A stretch of 64,000 nt of DNA, taken from NCBI RefSeq assembly GCF_010389155.1, contig NC_057769.1:124001-188000 (forward strand). Reading direction: 5' to 3'. Shown in pieces: positions 1-12,349 of this stretch. The notes under the pieces are model-generated. The model saw only the letters and a list, made by a program, of their open reading frames with translations, did not search any database and was not told where the DNA came from. Position 1 is the first letter of the stretch, and each line of letters begins with the position of its first letter. Source of the stretch: Erigeron canadensis. Taxonomy: Eukaryota > Streptophyta > Magnoliopsida > Asterales > Asteraceae. Both the position numbers and the translations under genes were made by a program.

Positions 1-52
1 CACTTGTCCTTTTTATAATAGTAAACCCTAATAATTTTAATATATTGAGGCG

Positions 53-3000
53 ATGTGGAAGGAGGCGTTGAAAAAGTATGTAGGAGTGGGGCTTGTGGGA
101 ATCACATTAACAGACCGCTATGCGGGAGTATGCCCTGTTCGAGGTTCATCCATGTCTCCAACGTTTAATCCTTCTTCCCAAGCATCATTCTCAGGTACTC
201 AATAATAATAATAATAATTTACTACTCAATATTATATTCATTTCAATTTCAAATGCGAGCTCATTCATTCATTACTCATATTTGCCTGCAGATGATTATG
301 TTTTCCTGGAGAAGTTTTGTCTCGACAAGTACAGATTTTCACACGGTGATGTTGTTTATTTCAGGTTCCCCATCTTTCTCTCTTTCTTCCAACTTCAATG
401 TAAATAGAAACGGGTTACAAACACTTGTTTTTCTATAATGTATACTTTTTTCATATACAATACCGACCATTTCCCAAAAATAACCAAACTCTTGTTTACC
501 CATTTACCTGTTAGATATTCAACATAACCCAAATCTTCTGGTTCACAAATAATTATGTCATGTAGTTTCTTTCTGATTTGAAATTCTAATATATAGAATG
601 ATCGTCACATACTCCTTGTCTTTTTGCAGCAATCCAACTAATTTCAAAGAGAGAAACGTTAAAAGGATAGTGGCGATGCAAGGTGACTACATCGCTAACG
701 TGGGTGGCGCAATAAAGGTCCCTGAGGGACATTGCTGGGTGGAGGGTGATAATTCAGCTTCTAGCTATGATTCAAGATCATTTGGTCCCGTAAGTTACCT
801 GCATACTAACTTCTGTTGCCACTTGAATACAATTTCTTTTCGTATGTCATGCTAGTTATTAGTTCAAAATGATACAAATTATCGACTTTAAATGAAATAG
901 GACTAGGCAGTGGCGGATCTAGGCTCATAACTCATAGGGGTCCTTGAGATTTCGACTTGATAACTTAGTTGAGGCAGAAAAAGAAACATGGGGCGGGTCA
1001 ACGGTTCGGGTCACAAATGCAAACGTAAAAACATAAGTCGGTACTATCATTATATATAGTCAAAGTTGTTATAATATTATCCATCCTACAAGGTTTCCAA
1101 CATTTAAATCATGTAGAATTGGTTTGTTTCTTCTTCAAATATATTTGTTGTCTTAGGAATATGTGTTGAAATCTCTTTAAAAAAAGAATTTTGGTTGAAC
1201 ACTAGGACTTTCGTATCCTTATGTATATGAAAAAAACATATTTGCGGGATAAATATAAGAAACTCATCAAACTTCTTAAATCAAATTCATAATTTATTAC
1301 TTGTAATAGTCAACGAACCATTATGCAACGAACCAAACATGCAAAGGGGTTCCTTATGATTATAGCAAGTCTTTTTTTTATATTTTGTAAACTCAAAGGG
1401 GTTCCTTCCCCTTTTCTAAGGGGCTTCCTCTAGATAACTTCACAAGCTCTCTTGTATAAAAAATCTTTTAAGGGTGGTCCATTGCACCCTAAGACCAATG
1501 TATAGATACACCCCTGGGACTAGGAGGGAATATATCAACTCACGTGCGTGAAAAGGGTCAATTGTTGATCTCAAAGGGTAACCTTAAATGAGTTGATTGA
1601 TAACAGGATGGCACCTTTTTTAGTTTAATTGATGACAATAATCTTTACATAGTTAATGCTTTTGATTATGGACAACCTCACACCTTACTCACAATTAAGT
1701 AATTTACCAAACAAAATGGAAATGCCCAACATTCAACAATCTAAATACATATCAACCTATATATGTATCAAAACATTCCGATGTAAATTAATGAAAATGA
1801 ACATTCAAAGGAAACCTTAACAGCGGCAGCATCAAAATCTTTGACAGTCTTCAAGAGGCTCCATCACTTAACCAACCTTTAATTCTGCATTTGACCACCA
1901 TCGTCACGTTGTCGACCTGACAATTAACATTCATTTGTAGCCACACTTAGTGCAACAGCCATTGGTATCCTAAATGAAATCTAAACCAAGTCCATATAAC
2001 ATCCAACAACCTGCTATCCCATTTATCCAGCCTGTTAAGCAAATACCCAAGCTTCCTATATCATTTGTATCAGCAATAGAAACCATACTACATCTCAGTA
2101 TTCTCCATCCATTGTTTGTATTCCCATCCATTCCGGTACCGGTAAAGGTTCCTCAATCAAATGCCAATTCCATGCACATACTGCTTAGCTGCTTCTACAA
2201 CACCACTTGTATAATCTCCCATTTCCGGTTAAGCTCCTTATACAAATATTATTGACAATTTGAGCATACAGAACTTCCCTTAAGACAGAAGCATTTTGAA
2301 ACAGCCTCTGATTTCTTTCTTTCTATACAAGGTAAACTCAAAAGTTGAACCTAATATGTGAGTCACACTTTCTACACTATCATTAGGTCGGTGCTTATAA
2401 GAGCTGTTCTCGGTCAAATATTTCGCGTTCTCACGTCTTTATTTTTAGCGCGAAATCGTGGACGTCATGTCGTGGCTGTTCTCGGGAACTTTCACGGCGT
2501 TTTGGGCCAAATCGTGGCTTCATGTTTTGAAGAAGACGGTGAGAATGGCTGAAAAGTAGGGTCCACGTTCTCCACGCCCTTACTTTTACCACCCCATTCT
2601 CCATGTTCTGGATTTTATTTTATTTATGTTTGTGTTAAATTAATGAAAATGATGTGGCGACGATTTGACAGTTAGAAGTTGAGAATTTGGTGAGAATGGT
2701 TGTATAGTAGGGTGAAATTCTAGGTAAATTCTGGAAAGTTAAAAATGATGTGGCGATGATGTAGCATGTGAGAAGTTGGGTTTGTTATTGGCTTAGGCCT
2801 TACTGCCCCTAGCAACATAACAAGTTATCCCATCTCATACCAGGCTACCTTTGCTTTTTTTTTTTGTTAATTTTTTCATTGCACATTTGCACCACAAACT
2901 ATCTTTTTAGGAGTCTTTCAATCTATTTAGTGAATTGTTGGTAACAGAAACACAAAGGCTCAAAATACTGGCATAGAGATAAGATAAGCTCTTATTTTTC

Positions 3001-6000
3001 CAATCTCGAATCCTATACTAAACCTTCACTCCTTCAGACTTATTTAGTTATTTACTGCAAAAGTTATACCTTCATTTATGTAATGTAGTTTCGCAATCAT
3101 GTTTAATATATCAATTATATGAGATAAAAAATGCATTACCAGGTCAACCGTAATCGATTTTGGTCCCATTACACGCCCTGCCCATTTTGCTGCCTATTCA
3201 TAGATTTGTGATGGTTGCCAGCTTTTCATTTTCATCCAGCTAAACAGCTCTTTGAAGGAACTACTTTTATATATCTTCATCCAAATTTTGGGCTGGCTTT
3301 TATATAGTTCAGCCTTTACGCTAGTTTATGCTTTTGTCTTCTCCATATTTTGATGGAAGCTCCATGTTTTGAAGTGCTGAATTCCTTGAGTTTCTTAGAC
3401 TGTCCTATAAATGCTCTGAACGAGGACATCTAATTGTTGTCCGATAGTGTTAGGAACAGCCCTTAGCTGTAGCACATCGGAAGCAATTAAACAAGAAGAT
3501 AACAATCGGAAAATAGATAAACGACACAAGAATTTAACGTGGTTCGGCCCCGGGTGGGGGCCTAGTCCACCGACTGCAACTAGGTTATTTTATTAAGCTC
3601 TGAACAATTATAGGAGAATTACTAGGGTAAATATCGGCCATCTCCACCGATATATCGCTGACATATCAGATATCGGGAGTGAACTGACACGAAAAGTTTA
3701 TTATCAGGTCAATATCTCGGCTTGGTCAAATCCCGGTCAATCTTGGTGTTTATATATATATGTTCGTCTTCTATCGGCTCTTTTAGGTCAATCTCGGTCA
3801 ACCAAAAAGTTTGACCCATTCAAAAAACTTTGATTTTCTTTTTTTTTCCGGCCACTCCATTTCCGGTGGGGAAGAGAAAAGAAAAGATCGAAAGAGCGAG
3901 GAGAGAGAACGACTAAACGAGGGAGATAGAGAGAGTGAGAGAGAGGCTGTACCTTTAGTTAGGGACATAGTAGCTCAGATAGAAGATGAACATATATATA
4001 TATATTTATAACTATAAACTTAACCATCTTTTCCGATAATGATTTGTAGTAGATGAGTTTATGAAATATGGAAGAAAAATATAGAAGAGGTAGAATATAA
4101 AAATAAGGGTAATTATACTGTATGTCTACTAAGAGACAGGTGACTTGATTTGTCTTACACTTGTACTACTGCTATTTGTAATTTATATTTCTTTTATAAA
4201 AATATATGTGAGTGGGTTTATAGCTGTACGCCTCTATGGCCCTATATATATACAATTTTTATATGTTTTTAATATTAAAAAGTAATTCCTTTATTCATTT
4301 ATGTTTTAGTTAAAGTTAATATATAACTTCATTAATATGTTAATTAATAAAGTATATATAAAACATACAGATAAAAATATATTTTTTTATATACAAGTAA
4401 AAATATATATATAAAATATGCAAATCTTGAATAAATTGTTGATATATATTTTATAAAATATTAATTTCTTTACAATTTAGGCCTTTAAGGTATCCGATAT
4501 CCCAGATATATGGATATATCGGTTCAGTGGTTGACCGATAATAAACCGATAACCGATATTTACAACCTTGAACCCAATAATCTCCTACTTGAAGGCCTTG
4601 CGAAAAACTTGAGCCCACCATTCAAGCAAACAATATCCCGGTTAAACAGTAACTCTAGTAATTTTCAGGTAACACAAATCTTCTAAGGCTCTAGTTCCAA
4701 GAACAAACTACAACTTCAAACAAAAGTTTTCTCCATGAATAAGCTAAGATTTCAATAAAAACAGATAAGAATAGAAGTCTTCACAAGTCCAGCTCCCAAG
4801 AACAAACCAAACTTCAATCTATGCATCCCATGTGTATCTAGTTGCAGCGGCCCTTTTCATCAGTCACGTGAAAGACCTATTGAAGCTGTAAACCCCTCCA
4901 ATACAGTCAAATTGACCCAGTCATGGCCAAGACCACCAATGACTCGTCCGCAATCTCAACCGGCTCCCACCGATTTAAAATACCAGCTCCAGAGACTCCA
5001 GAGGAACAACCCTTTCCACTAGCGGTAGCATCACAGGAGAGATTTCATTCGGAAACCTCGTCTTTAGAACCCACCCTACGTCTATCTCAACAAATGTCAA
5101 AACACTCATCTTGCTCCTACCGCTACAAAATCCCGTCCAAGTTCAAACCTCCGAATACGCTCAAACAGATTACCTGAAAGTCCCAGAGTCCTTTATAGCG
5201 AACCAGACTCGTATAATTCTCGAATCCGCGAGCCAAGACTTTTCTCGAAAAGTTGGTTCAATGCTTCCGGTAGCGCAGTAATCTGCACACTCTAAAAGTC
5301 TAATCAACAAATTCACCAATGCTTTACTAGAGTGGGTAATATTTAATGAAGCAAACCAGAATCTGTAACAAGAATGAGCCCCAATGCATCAAGCCAGAGA
5401 TATTCTCGTAAGTAGAATTTTTTTAACCTCGGACGACTCTAAAATCCTGAGCACCTCATGCAACCCCACAAGTCAACTACGCACAGCTCCCACTTTCCCT
5501 GTTATTTCAACCCACGCTAAACCAGACTTCATGAGACGAACCTCCACCAGCGAAAACCTTCACCCAATACCAGTACAAAGATCCATTCAAAAGTCAAACC
5601 ACTGATTAAAACTGAACAAGGAATACCATCCACAGTTCCAGACCAATTAATAGCAAACGATCAATAACAACCGTAGAGAAAACAAGCGTTAGAACCATGA
5701 CTTGACTAACATTTTTCACTCGTTTCGACACTAGCAACCCCAGAACAAGAATACTCGAAAAACTCCAAGCACTCCAAACCTACTAGCTCTCTTTTCTTCA
5801 ATAACCAGTACCACATCCAACAGAAATCCAAACCCCCGGTCGAACAAAGGCTTAACCCTAATCAACCTAATACCTTGTTTCAATGGTCAGACTTCAAACA
5901 AAGGTACTTATCTTCTTTTCTTTTCAAATCGATCAAGGTAATATCACAACAACAAACAGGCCTCCTTAATAGATCAGGCCTAGAGGTGGCAAAATGTGTG

Positions 6001-8666
6001 GGTCGGGTCACGGGTCAAAACGGGTCCGGGTCAATACGGGTTGTTTTGAAAATGGGTCACAACGGGTTGGGTCAAAACGGGCAGTTTTCAAAATGGCAAA
6101 CTAAACCACCGAAAGTTTGAAACCATGTAACAGCTCAAACTTTAAACTTCTTAAAATGCATCTTGAAACCAAAACATAAATGAATGATTGAATGCTCACA
6201 AGTTCAAAAATGAATGCATTATGAATCATTTTACTATTCTAATATCCCTTCATATCAGCAACATAATCCATTGATTCAGAAACCCATTACATACTTGGAC
6301 CTTCTACTACTACAAATCAAGATCCAACAAGAATACAATGCATTTAAGCATATACATAGTTTAACTATTATGCCACAAGAACAAAAATGACTGTCCAGCA
6401 CCTTGAACCAAATGCTCTCCAAGAATTGTGAGATACGCCTCCAATATGGACACTTAAAGTGAGACATGAATCGTTCTATACTGAATGTTGATACGAGATA
6501 AAAGGAAAACTCTTCCCAATTGATCCTACAAATGACCCATAAAAAATACATCAGAAAATTACTAAACTGAATGTTGCATTACTAGCCTAGCTTGAAACAA
6601 TGAACATATATGTCAGTATAATGATCCAGAATCTGTTGGTTACTAAAATTACTATCAGATGCGTGATGCCGAGTCTTATAAGCAAATGAATAAGACTACT
6701 CTACCTACGAAATTTTCTTTGGCAACCCAATCTATCTTCTTACATTCTGCTTAAAAAGGCAGTCCTCCAATACTCATAATGATCCGAGATACATCTCCAG
6801 GAATACTGCTAGTAGCAAGAAGTATAGATTCTCATGTTCTAAGTCGAGAATTAAGCAATTTGACCTCTAATTTCAAATCATACATGGCATGTAGGTCTGA
6901 CATATAAACCAGCAATCATAGAAAGGATATACATTGGTTACTTTATAAACCTCTAGTCATATAAATCACCAAACCAGTTACACCATAGAAGATAATTTAA
7001 AGAAAGAATAACATATACTGAGACATATCAGTATGCACTTTAGTCTGTGAAGTGACATATCAGTATGCACCATACTTTAGTCTGTGAAGTGACATATTAG
7101 TATGCACTTTAGTATAAAATGTTCTAAGAAAAAAAGTACCTATCTTTAAAGCCGTTTCATATCCTGCTAGTAGTACTACTATAACTTGGAATCAATGCTT
7201 CAATGTCTTCGGCAAGTCCTTCCTCTTCTTCCTCATCTATACATGTAAAAACGAGTAAAAACATTACAACATATTAAAAAAAAGGCTTTAAGAATAATAA
7301 GTTAGAAACAGAACGACTTCATAATCTAAGATCTTTAATACCTTCCAATGGAGCTCCGATATTTGCTTCCATATCAAACAACCAATCACGAGTGCATAAC
7401 AATGCCTCAGCACCTGACCTTGATAAAGAGCTCCGAGATTTGCTTATAATCCGACCCCCAATACTAAAAGATGATTCAGAGCAAAATATATATATATATA
7501 ACCTTTCAAAAAAATAATTATATATAATAACTATTAAGGGAAAGAATGAAAACCTCAAAAATAGGTTAAACTTAATAAACCTATAGATCGATACAGGATA
7601 TATAAATATAGATACACAAATCAAATTAACTCAAAAATAAATAGCTTCGGAAACAAAATCATCAATGTTACAGGACAGAATCAGAGAAGGCAGAAGTGTT
7701 ACCGGACGTCAACGGCGGAGGAAGAACCATAGGCGGCGACGACCAGCTGAAGAGCGTGACGTGTGACCGGAGAGTGAGAGTGAGAGAAAGAGGAGGAGAT
7801 GACATGATTGGAGAGTTGGAAACTGGAGTGGGGAATGGAGATGGCGTGATTAGAGTTTTACACTTTTACCCGTTGTATTTGTTGAGCTGCCCAATATGAC
7901 CCGGTAGAAAGATGAAACACTTTGTTTAGGATCCAATATGACCCGCGTGAGAAATGTTAATCATCCAATATGGTCCACGTTTTTTTTAAAAGGCCCAAAT
8001 TGACCCAAACTTATTCAACTGGGCTAATTTTGCCACCTCTAATCAGGCCTTCTGGCCACCAAGCCTTCAAACCCAACAGATAGGAGTCATAGGACAGCCT
8101 AATACAATACTTAAAGAATTATAGGCATCAAAGAAATAGATGTTAAAAAATGTTGATTCCATGATTTGTGAACTTTATGAAGGACTGAAAATTAGGGGAC
8201 TTGTGAACAGATTTTAATCTGTTTGGTCCTGGGGGTCTTCTTTTAATGTTCCCTTTATCCCAATAAGTTGCAATAGGTTCATCTTGAGATACCTCGATGT
8301 ACTCTTTACAAAATCTAGAAATTACCTAACAGCCCATGAGTTCATCAATATCATTTCAAATAATTGATAGTATTGTCTTGTGTCTCCAAGAATAGTCCAT
8401 CGTGTCTTGAAGTATATGTTTGACGTTTGAGTAGAGTAGTATAGACGTGTGTGGAGTACATTGTTACAAGTTACAGGAACATTGAGTGTATAGAGGATTG
8501 TAAAGACGAGTTCCTAATACCAACTCTGCTAAAAGAAAATTATTATTTTTTGTTTCAGATTCCATTGGGTTTGATTCAGGGAAGGGTTACCCATGTCATC
8601 TGGCCACCACAAAGAATAAAAAAAGTGGATAGAAGAATTCCGCAGGAAGGAGGACTTGCGCTCTGA
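53..8666 (+). CDS. IMP2: Mitochondrial inner membrane protease subunit 2 (IMP2-like), 4 exons
   Basis: Exons are 53-194, 292-364, 630-789 and 8559-8666, all with GT-AG introns and matching phases; together they encode 160 residues, normal for this S26-family peptidase. The enzyme is the catalytic subunit that removes intermembrane-space sorting signals from imported mitochondrial proteins, working with IMP1. Visible: an N-terminal hydrophobic stretch (about residues 9-19, likely membrane anchor), the serine motif RGSSMSPTF with catalytic Ser33, the lysine motif NVKRIVAMQGD with catalytic Lys83, the PEGHCWVEGDN and DSRSFGP boxes, and the terminal exon with GLIQGRV and WPPQR. The start at 53 is preceded by an in-frame stop at 38-40. 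The promoter lies outside the window. Intron 3 is about 7.8 kb and full of transposons. No coding lesion is seen, so the gene is probably functional if that intron is spliced. Confidence 0.93.
908..1516. mobile_element. Non-autonomous hAT element in IMP2 intron 3
   Basis: The element begins CAGTGGCGGA and ends TACACCCCTG, an imperfect inverted repeat. It is flanked by a perfect 8-bp duplication, GGACTAGG, at 900-907 and 1517-1524. CAG...CTG ends plus an 8-bp duplication are typical of hAT transposons. No transposase remains in its 609 bp. Confidence 0.85.
1525..2340. other. Intron 3 sequence, nothing recognised
   Basis: This is AT-rich intronic DNA. An open frame at 1974-2255 has no recognisable domain or splice context and looks like chance. 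Confidence 0.5.
2345..2830. repeat. Possible MITE-like repeat in IMP2 intron 3
   Basis: The block is less AT-rich than its surroundings. It contains two related stretches, GGTGAGAATGG followed by AGTAGGGT near 2540 and again near 2690, and repeats ATGATGTGGCGA near 2649 and 2743. Terminal repeats are not clear and no target duplication was found, so the class is uncertain. Confidence 0.3.
2831..3447. other. Intron 3 sequence, nothing recognised
   Basis: Ordinary AT-rich intronic sequence without a supported feature. Confidence 0.5.
3448..5972. mobile_element. Degenerate LTR-retrotransposon-like sequence
   Basis: The block opens with TGTTAGGAACAGCCC and soon has AACGTGGTTCGGCCCC, a motif I associate with copia LTRs. 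It then runs through sequence such as ATAATCTCCTACTTGAAGG (about 4570-4590). It is interrupted at 3627-4563 by an inverted-repeat element. The open frames at 4923-5177 and 5384-5605 show no gag or pol motif. No matching second LTR or target duplication was found, so this is a tentative assignment. Confidence 0.35.
3627..4563. mobile_element. Nested inverted-repeat DNA element (class unknown)
   Basis: The left edge reads GTAAATATCGG and the right edge CCGATATTTAC, an exact 11-bp inverted pair. Further ATATCGG/CCGATA motifs lie just inside both ends (for example 3650-3680 and 4490-4560). The interior is AT-rich and contains a purine-rich GAGAGA tract near 3900. I could not find a target duplication. 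Confidence 0.5.
7020..7112. repeat. Short tandem repeat inside the hAT element
   Basis: Three successive copies of a 32-37-bp unit containing GACATATCAGTATGCAC and TTTAGTCTGTGAAGT are visible; the third copy is partial. Confidence 0.8.
7157..7500 (-). pseudogene. 3' end of hAT transposase (dimerisation domain)
   Basis: On the minus strand, the stretch ending at 7342 encodes SESSFSIGGRI, then SRSSLSRSGAEALLCTRDWL. This is the conserved C-terminal dimerisation region of RICESLEEPER-type hAT transposases. A GT donor follows at 7341-7340. An AG acceptor precedes 7236, and the last exon (7236-7157) gives an acidic DEEEEGLAEDIEAL tail and a stop. Upstream, coding sequence breaks off near a (TA)n tract at about 7490, so the N-terminal zinc finger and catalytic core are missing. 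It cannot encode an active transposase. Confidence 0.8.
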
Positions 8667-9180
8667 TCATCCATTCATATATCATATCAGTATGTGAGAC
8701 ATCCATATCATTGTTTGTTCGTTTATTACTAAAACATAAAGTCACTTTGGGTTGGTATTACTTTTAGGCTTTTAGCCATGAAATTGTTAAAACGACATCC
8801 CCATGGCAGGCTTCCTATTGCAGCTAGATTTGGCTAGGTTTTCGAGGGAGGGAATGATTTTTGGAATGTTGCATTTAAAAAAATTTGTGGTTGTATGATC
8901 ATAAATAAATAGTGAAAATTCTCAAACCCAAGCATCATGCTGCAGCATATCAAACTTTATTAAATTATTAAACGAACAAAGAAAGAAAGAAAGGGTTAGC
9001 AGCGTAGTGCATTATCATGAATAAAAAATTGATTCGATGGAACCGGAGAATAAAGCAACAAGGCAGCAATCATGAAACACAATACCCAAATGATATTTAT
9101 TAATATGATGGGTTCAGCAACAAAGAAACATTAAGAGAAAAAGGCTAAACACAGAGCTTTTATTAATAATAATAATAATA
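8667..9180. other. IMP2 3' flank and intergenic sequence
   Basis: This probably includes the IMP2 3' UTR. It also has short simple repeats, GAAA-type near 8980 and (AAT)n near 9165-9182. No gene was found. Confidence 0.5.
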
Positions 9181-9183
9181 ATC

Positions 9184-9450
9184 TGCTACTATAGCTAACT
9201 TTATGATATTGTGAATATAGATGAGAGGAAAGTCGGCTGTGTATGGTGCGCACAGACAGACCGAAGGGAGCTTTCTCCAACGGCTACATGATGAAATTTT
9301 TTTGTATCTTCCAGGAGTCGCAAAAGACCTTTATAATCTTCAATACCAGTGTATATTGATGTTATAACAGATGTCACAATTGACACTTCATCTTCAGAAA
9401 ATAAATATTTCAGCCCTTTAACTTGTATATAAAAAAGTCCAAGCTAAGAT
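9184..9450 (-). CDS. Unrecognised open segment, possible terminal exon or gene fragment
   Basis: On the minus strand an open frame runs from about 9450 to a stop near 9201. Its upstream edge is a TCTTAG that could be a splice acceptor. The product reads like ordinary protein (for example EDEVSIVTSVITSIYTG and DYKGLLRLLEDTKKFHHV) and not low-complexity sequence. Further upstream another frame looks protein-like (LCTEACDELL near 9490), which would require a frameshift or an intron. I do not recognise the family. It may be a gene relic, the end of an unannotated gene, or chance. Confidence 0.25.
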
Positions 9451-10407
9451 TGAGGTTAAACCTTATTCTCAACAGTTCATCACATGCTTCTGTGCAAAGT
9501 GCAAACCTAATCTTAACTTTCGTCCGCTAATCACAATGGACAAAACCAAAACAACTTTATGTTTAGAACATTCCTTTTCTATTATCTACCCCCAAGGGGT
9601 TTTTCTAACCGATTCGGTATATTTAGTGAACTCAATATTTTTTAGAAGGAAAATAATAATGACAACACTGAATTTTCGCATGTCGGAGTATAAATTTTAA
9701 TGCACCCAAATAATTTATATTGACAGCCCGTCATTAAGGAAACTCTTTTTTAAATAACAAAATATTTAATGTTTATTAATTCAATCTAATAATTATCATT
9801 TTTATACTAACTAGATTATATCACGCGTAATACGCGAGACATATATATAACTAATAAAATATTAATATTTCATGATATCTTACTTTGACAAAATGTAAAT
9901 AAAAAATATTAAAAAACAACTACCATTGACTAAGACCGAGGCTTTTTCAGAGATGAGCCACACCTTTATCCCAGAAACCCATTTATATTCAAATCCCATA
10001 ACGTCAAACAAATAGAAAAGGAAATCCCAAGAAAGTGAATAATAGGGTTTGGCGAAATCAATCTTATTAGATGTATAACAAGGCGATTTGGCTTAGTTAC
10101 AATGGTTGTTTGGTTATGTAACTAACTACTATAGTAGTTATATTAAAAGGTTGTCAAATTAAAAAAAAAAATGACCCTACGCATATGGTATGTCACGTGA
10201 GTAGGGATGTAAATGTGTTAAGCTTAAATAAAATCAAATAACATATCTTTTAAAAAATATTTATCAAAGAATTGTTACTTGTTATGTTGTTTATTTATTA
10301 CATAATAATGTCAATCTAAAGTTATGACAGATGAGTTGTAAGTATTCGAACCGAATTAAAAGGGATAGAAAATAATACCTCCCCTCACTAATGTTTGTTG
10401 GCTGATA

Positions 10408-10694
10408 CTTTCTCCGTCCCATTTTAATTGTCCTATTTTGACTGGTTAAGTGTTTTTCCTCTGACTTTAACCATAAATATCTTTGTTTGTGTTATATATT
10501 AGTTGCTTAAAGTTATATCAATGAAAAGTACATTTAAAACTCAATTATATCAATGAAAAATACATTTAAAACTCAATCCATCCATATACGTCATATTAAG
10601 TGTTATATAAAGCAAACAAAAACATTTACGGTCAAAGTTGAAAGAAAAAGACTCAAAAAGTCAAAATAAAACACTTAATATAAGACGGAAGGAG
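10408..10694. mobile_element. Stowaway-like MITE (Tc1/mariner)
   Basis: The 287-bp element runs from CTTTCTCCGTCCCATTTTAA to GACGGAAGGAG, an imperfect inverted repeat of the CTCCCTCCGTCCC type. It is flanked by TA at 10406-10407 and 10695-10696. Confidence 0.85.
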
Positions 10695-11474
10695 TATTAA
10701 TCATCGTTTGAAACAAGCAAAACTTGGGTCATATGGTTTAAAAGTTTGATCTTTACTTCTTTCATTAACTAAGGTCCTAACTAACACCAAGTATAGTACA
10801 TGAAAACAACCTTTTTATCTTAAATAAGGATAAAACTGTCTATATTCTAATGCACCATTATAAACACTTGGAAATGGAGACTTATAACCCATTAAAGATA
10901 ATACTAGGTATTACTTAAATAGGTATGGAAGTTGCCATTCAGAAGTGAACTAATATATATACCAGCACGTTGCTGCAGGATTTGAAAAAGGTTCTCACAT
11001 TTGGCTTCATTATGAAAAGGTAATAACGTTATAGATCTTGTTAACTGTAGTTAACTTGCATAAAACAATTGTATTCTTATTACAAAATTGAAGGGTGAGC
11101 TTTTAATATTAAAGGTATAAATTTTGTTATGCATGTTTTCTATAGACGTTAGAGTTGTACTTAACATTTTCTTTATGTTTTTATGTGATGCATTGATAAC
11201 TATTAGTAATAGCAATATAATATAAGTTTACATAAGAATTAACTTACCTTAAACTTGATAAAATTTGATTAAGCAATATTGTATGTGACAAATTTTTAGA
11301 TGAAACGAAAAAGGTAAGCAACGTATTATACGTGCATATGATAACTCATAAGAGTTGTGGTACAATTTTAAATTAGTCTAAAAGTAATTAAAGGTAACAT
11401 ATTTCCAAAAACAACCACTTCTAAGTTGTAACAAATTAATGAAATAAGTGATTAGAAGTTTTAACTAATGTTGT

Positions 11475-11600
11475 GTATGTGGTTGGTATCCCATTGGTAA
11501 GATCTTTAATCTTGGATCCACTTGGGTTTAAGTCTCACTTTTCATATTTGTGAGAATGGATTAATAGGGGTTTTTCGAGAATCTTAATTTTTAGGCATAC
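11475..11600 (+). mobile_element. Degenerate tRNA-derived SINE-like sequence
   Basis: A box-A-like stretch (TGGTATCCCATTGGTAAG) is followed by a box-B-like GGGTTTAAGTCTC about 35 bases later. Ends and target duplication are not resolved. Confidence 0.35.
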
Positions 11601-11900
11601 GTATAATTAAAGAGTAAGAGTAAAATAGAATGTCGCTAAAAAATTTTTTTAACTAATGCTGGATGACATTTAACTTGAAAGGATCGTATTAAGTGCAGTA
11701 AAATTCATACCCCATATTCCCATGTTTTTTTTTTTTTTAAGTTTACAAATAGCTAAAATATGAAAAGTAATCATTCTTGTGCTACAAGCATAAAAAGTTG
11801 TAAAAACTATATTGATTTCTACTTTTTAGAATATAGATAATGTCAAGAGGATGGATTGGTGTATTTTATTGAAAATTGAATTTATCGTCGTGTGGAAATG

Positions 11901-12070
11901 GGTAGGGATTCCTTTAAATTATTTCAACTTGAGGGGTAAAGTTGGAAGACTTTGATTATTGGATCAAAATTAATGGTCAATTTTGAATCTTGTTCCTTGA
12001 TTTTAATCCAACGACCAACATTGCTTTAACTTTACCCTTAAGTTAAAGATAACTTGAGGGGATCTCTACC
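11901..12070. mobile_element. Foldback MITE, about 170 bp
   Basis: The element starts GGTAGGGATTCC and ends GGGGATCTCTACC. The two halves are inverted copies over most of their length, sharing for example TGGTCAATTTTGAATCTTG in the left half and its complement in the right. The target duplication is not certain. Confidence 0.6.
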
Positions 12071-12349
12071 ATATGAAAATAACTTTAGATGTCCAATAAA
12101 ATCGATGTAGTCATTACTTTAAACTTTAAAGCAACCAAAAATAAACTCCATCACAAGATTAAAAAGAGGGAAAAAAGTATTACTTTAAACGAATCACCTT
12201 TTCATCCCGCCACTATTATATACATCGACCACTTTCAAATAAAAAGGAAAAAAAAAAAATCCTAGTTTGGTTGTTATTCAAACCATCAAACATGGAAAAT
12301 TCACGATTTAGTTTAAACAATAGAAGTGAAACTATGGAGTGTAAGTTTG

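Larger units (their letters stand above)
5981..8041 (-). mobile_element. hAT element, deletion derivative, in IMP2 intron 3
   Basis: The ends TAGAGGTGGCAAAAT and ATTTTGCCACCTCTA are a perfect 15-bp inverted repeat. A perfect 8-bp duplication, ATCAGGCC, sits at 5973-5980 and 8042-8049. Subterminal ACGGGT/ACCCG motifs near both ends fit hAT biology. The 2061-bp element still carries the 3' end of its transposase gene on the minus strand, but most of the coding region is gone. Confidence 0.92.
9811..11837 (-). mobile_element. Possible Helitron (3' end clear, 5' end tentative)
   Basis: Read on the minus strand, the left end has a CGCGTATTACGCG hairpin followed by TGATATAATCTAG and then T at 9810, a typical Helitron 3' terminus. 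A candidate 5' terminus (TCTATATTCTAAAAAG, A before it) lies at 11837. The span includes the Stowaway at 10408-10694. Only the 3' end is convincing. Confidence 0.4.
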
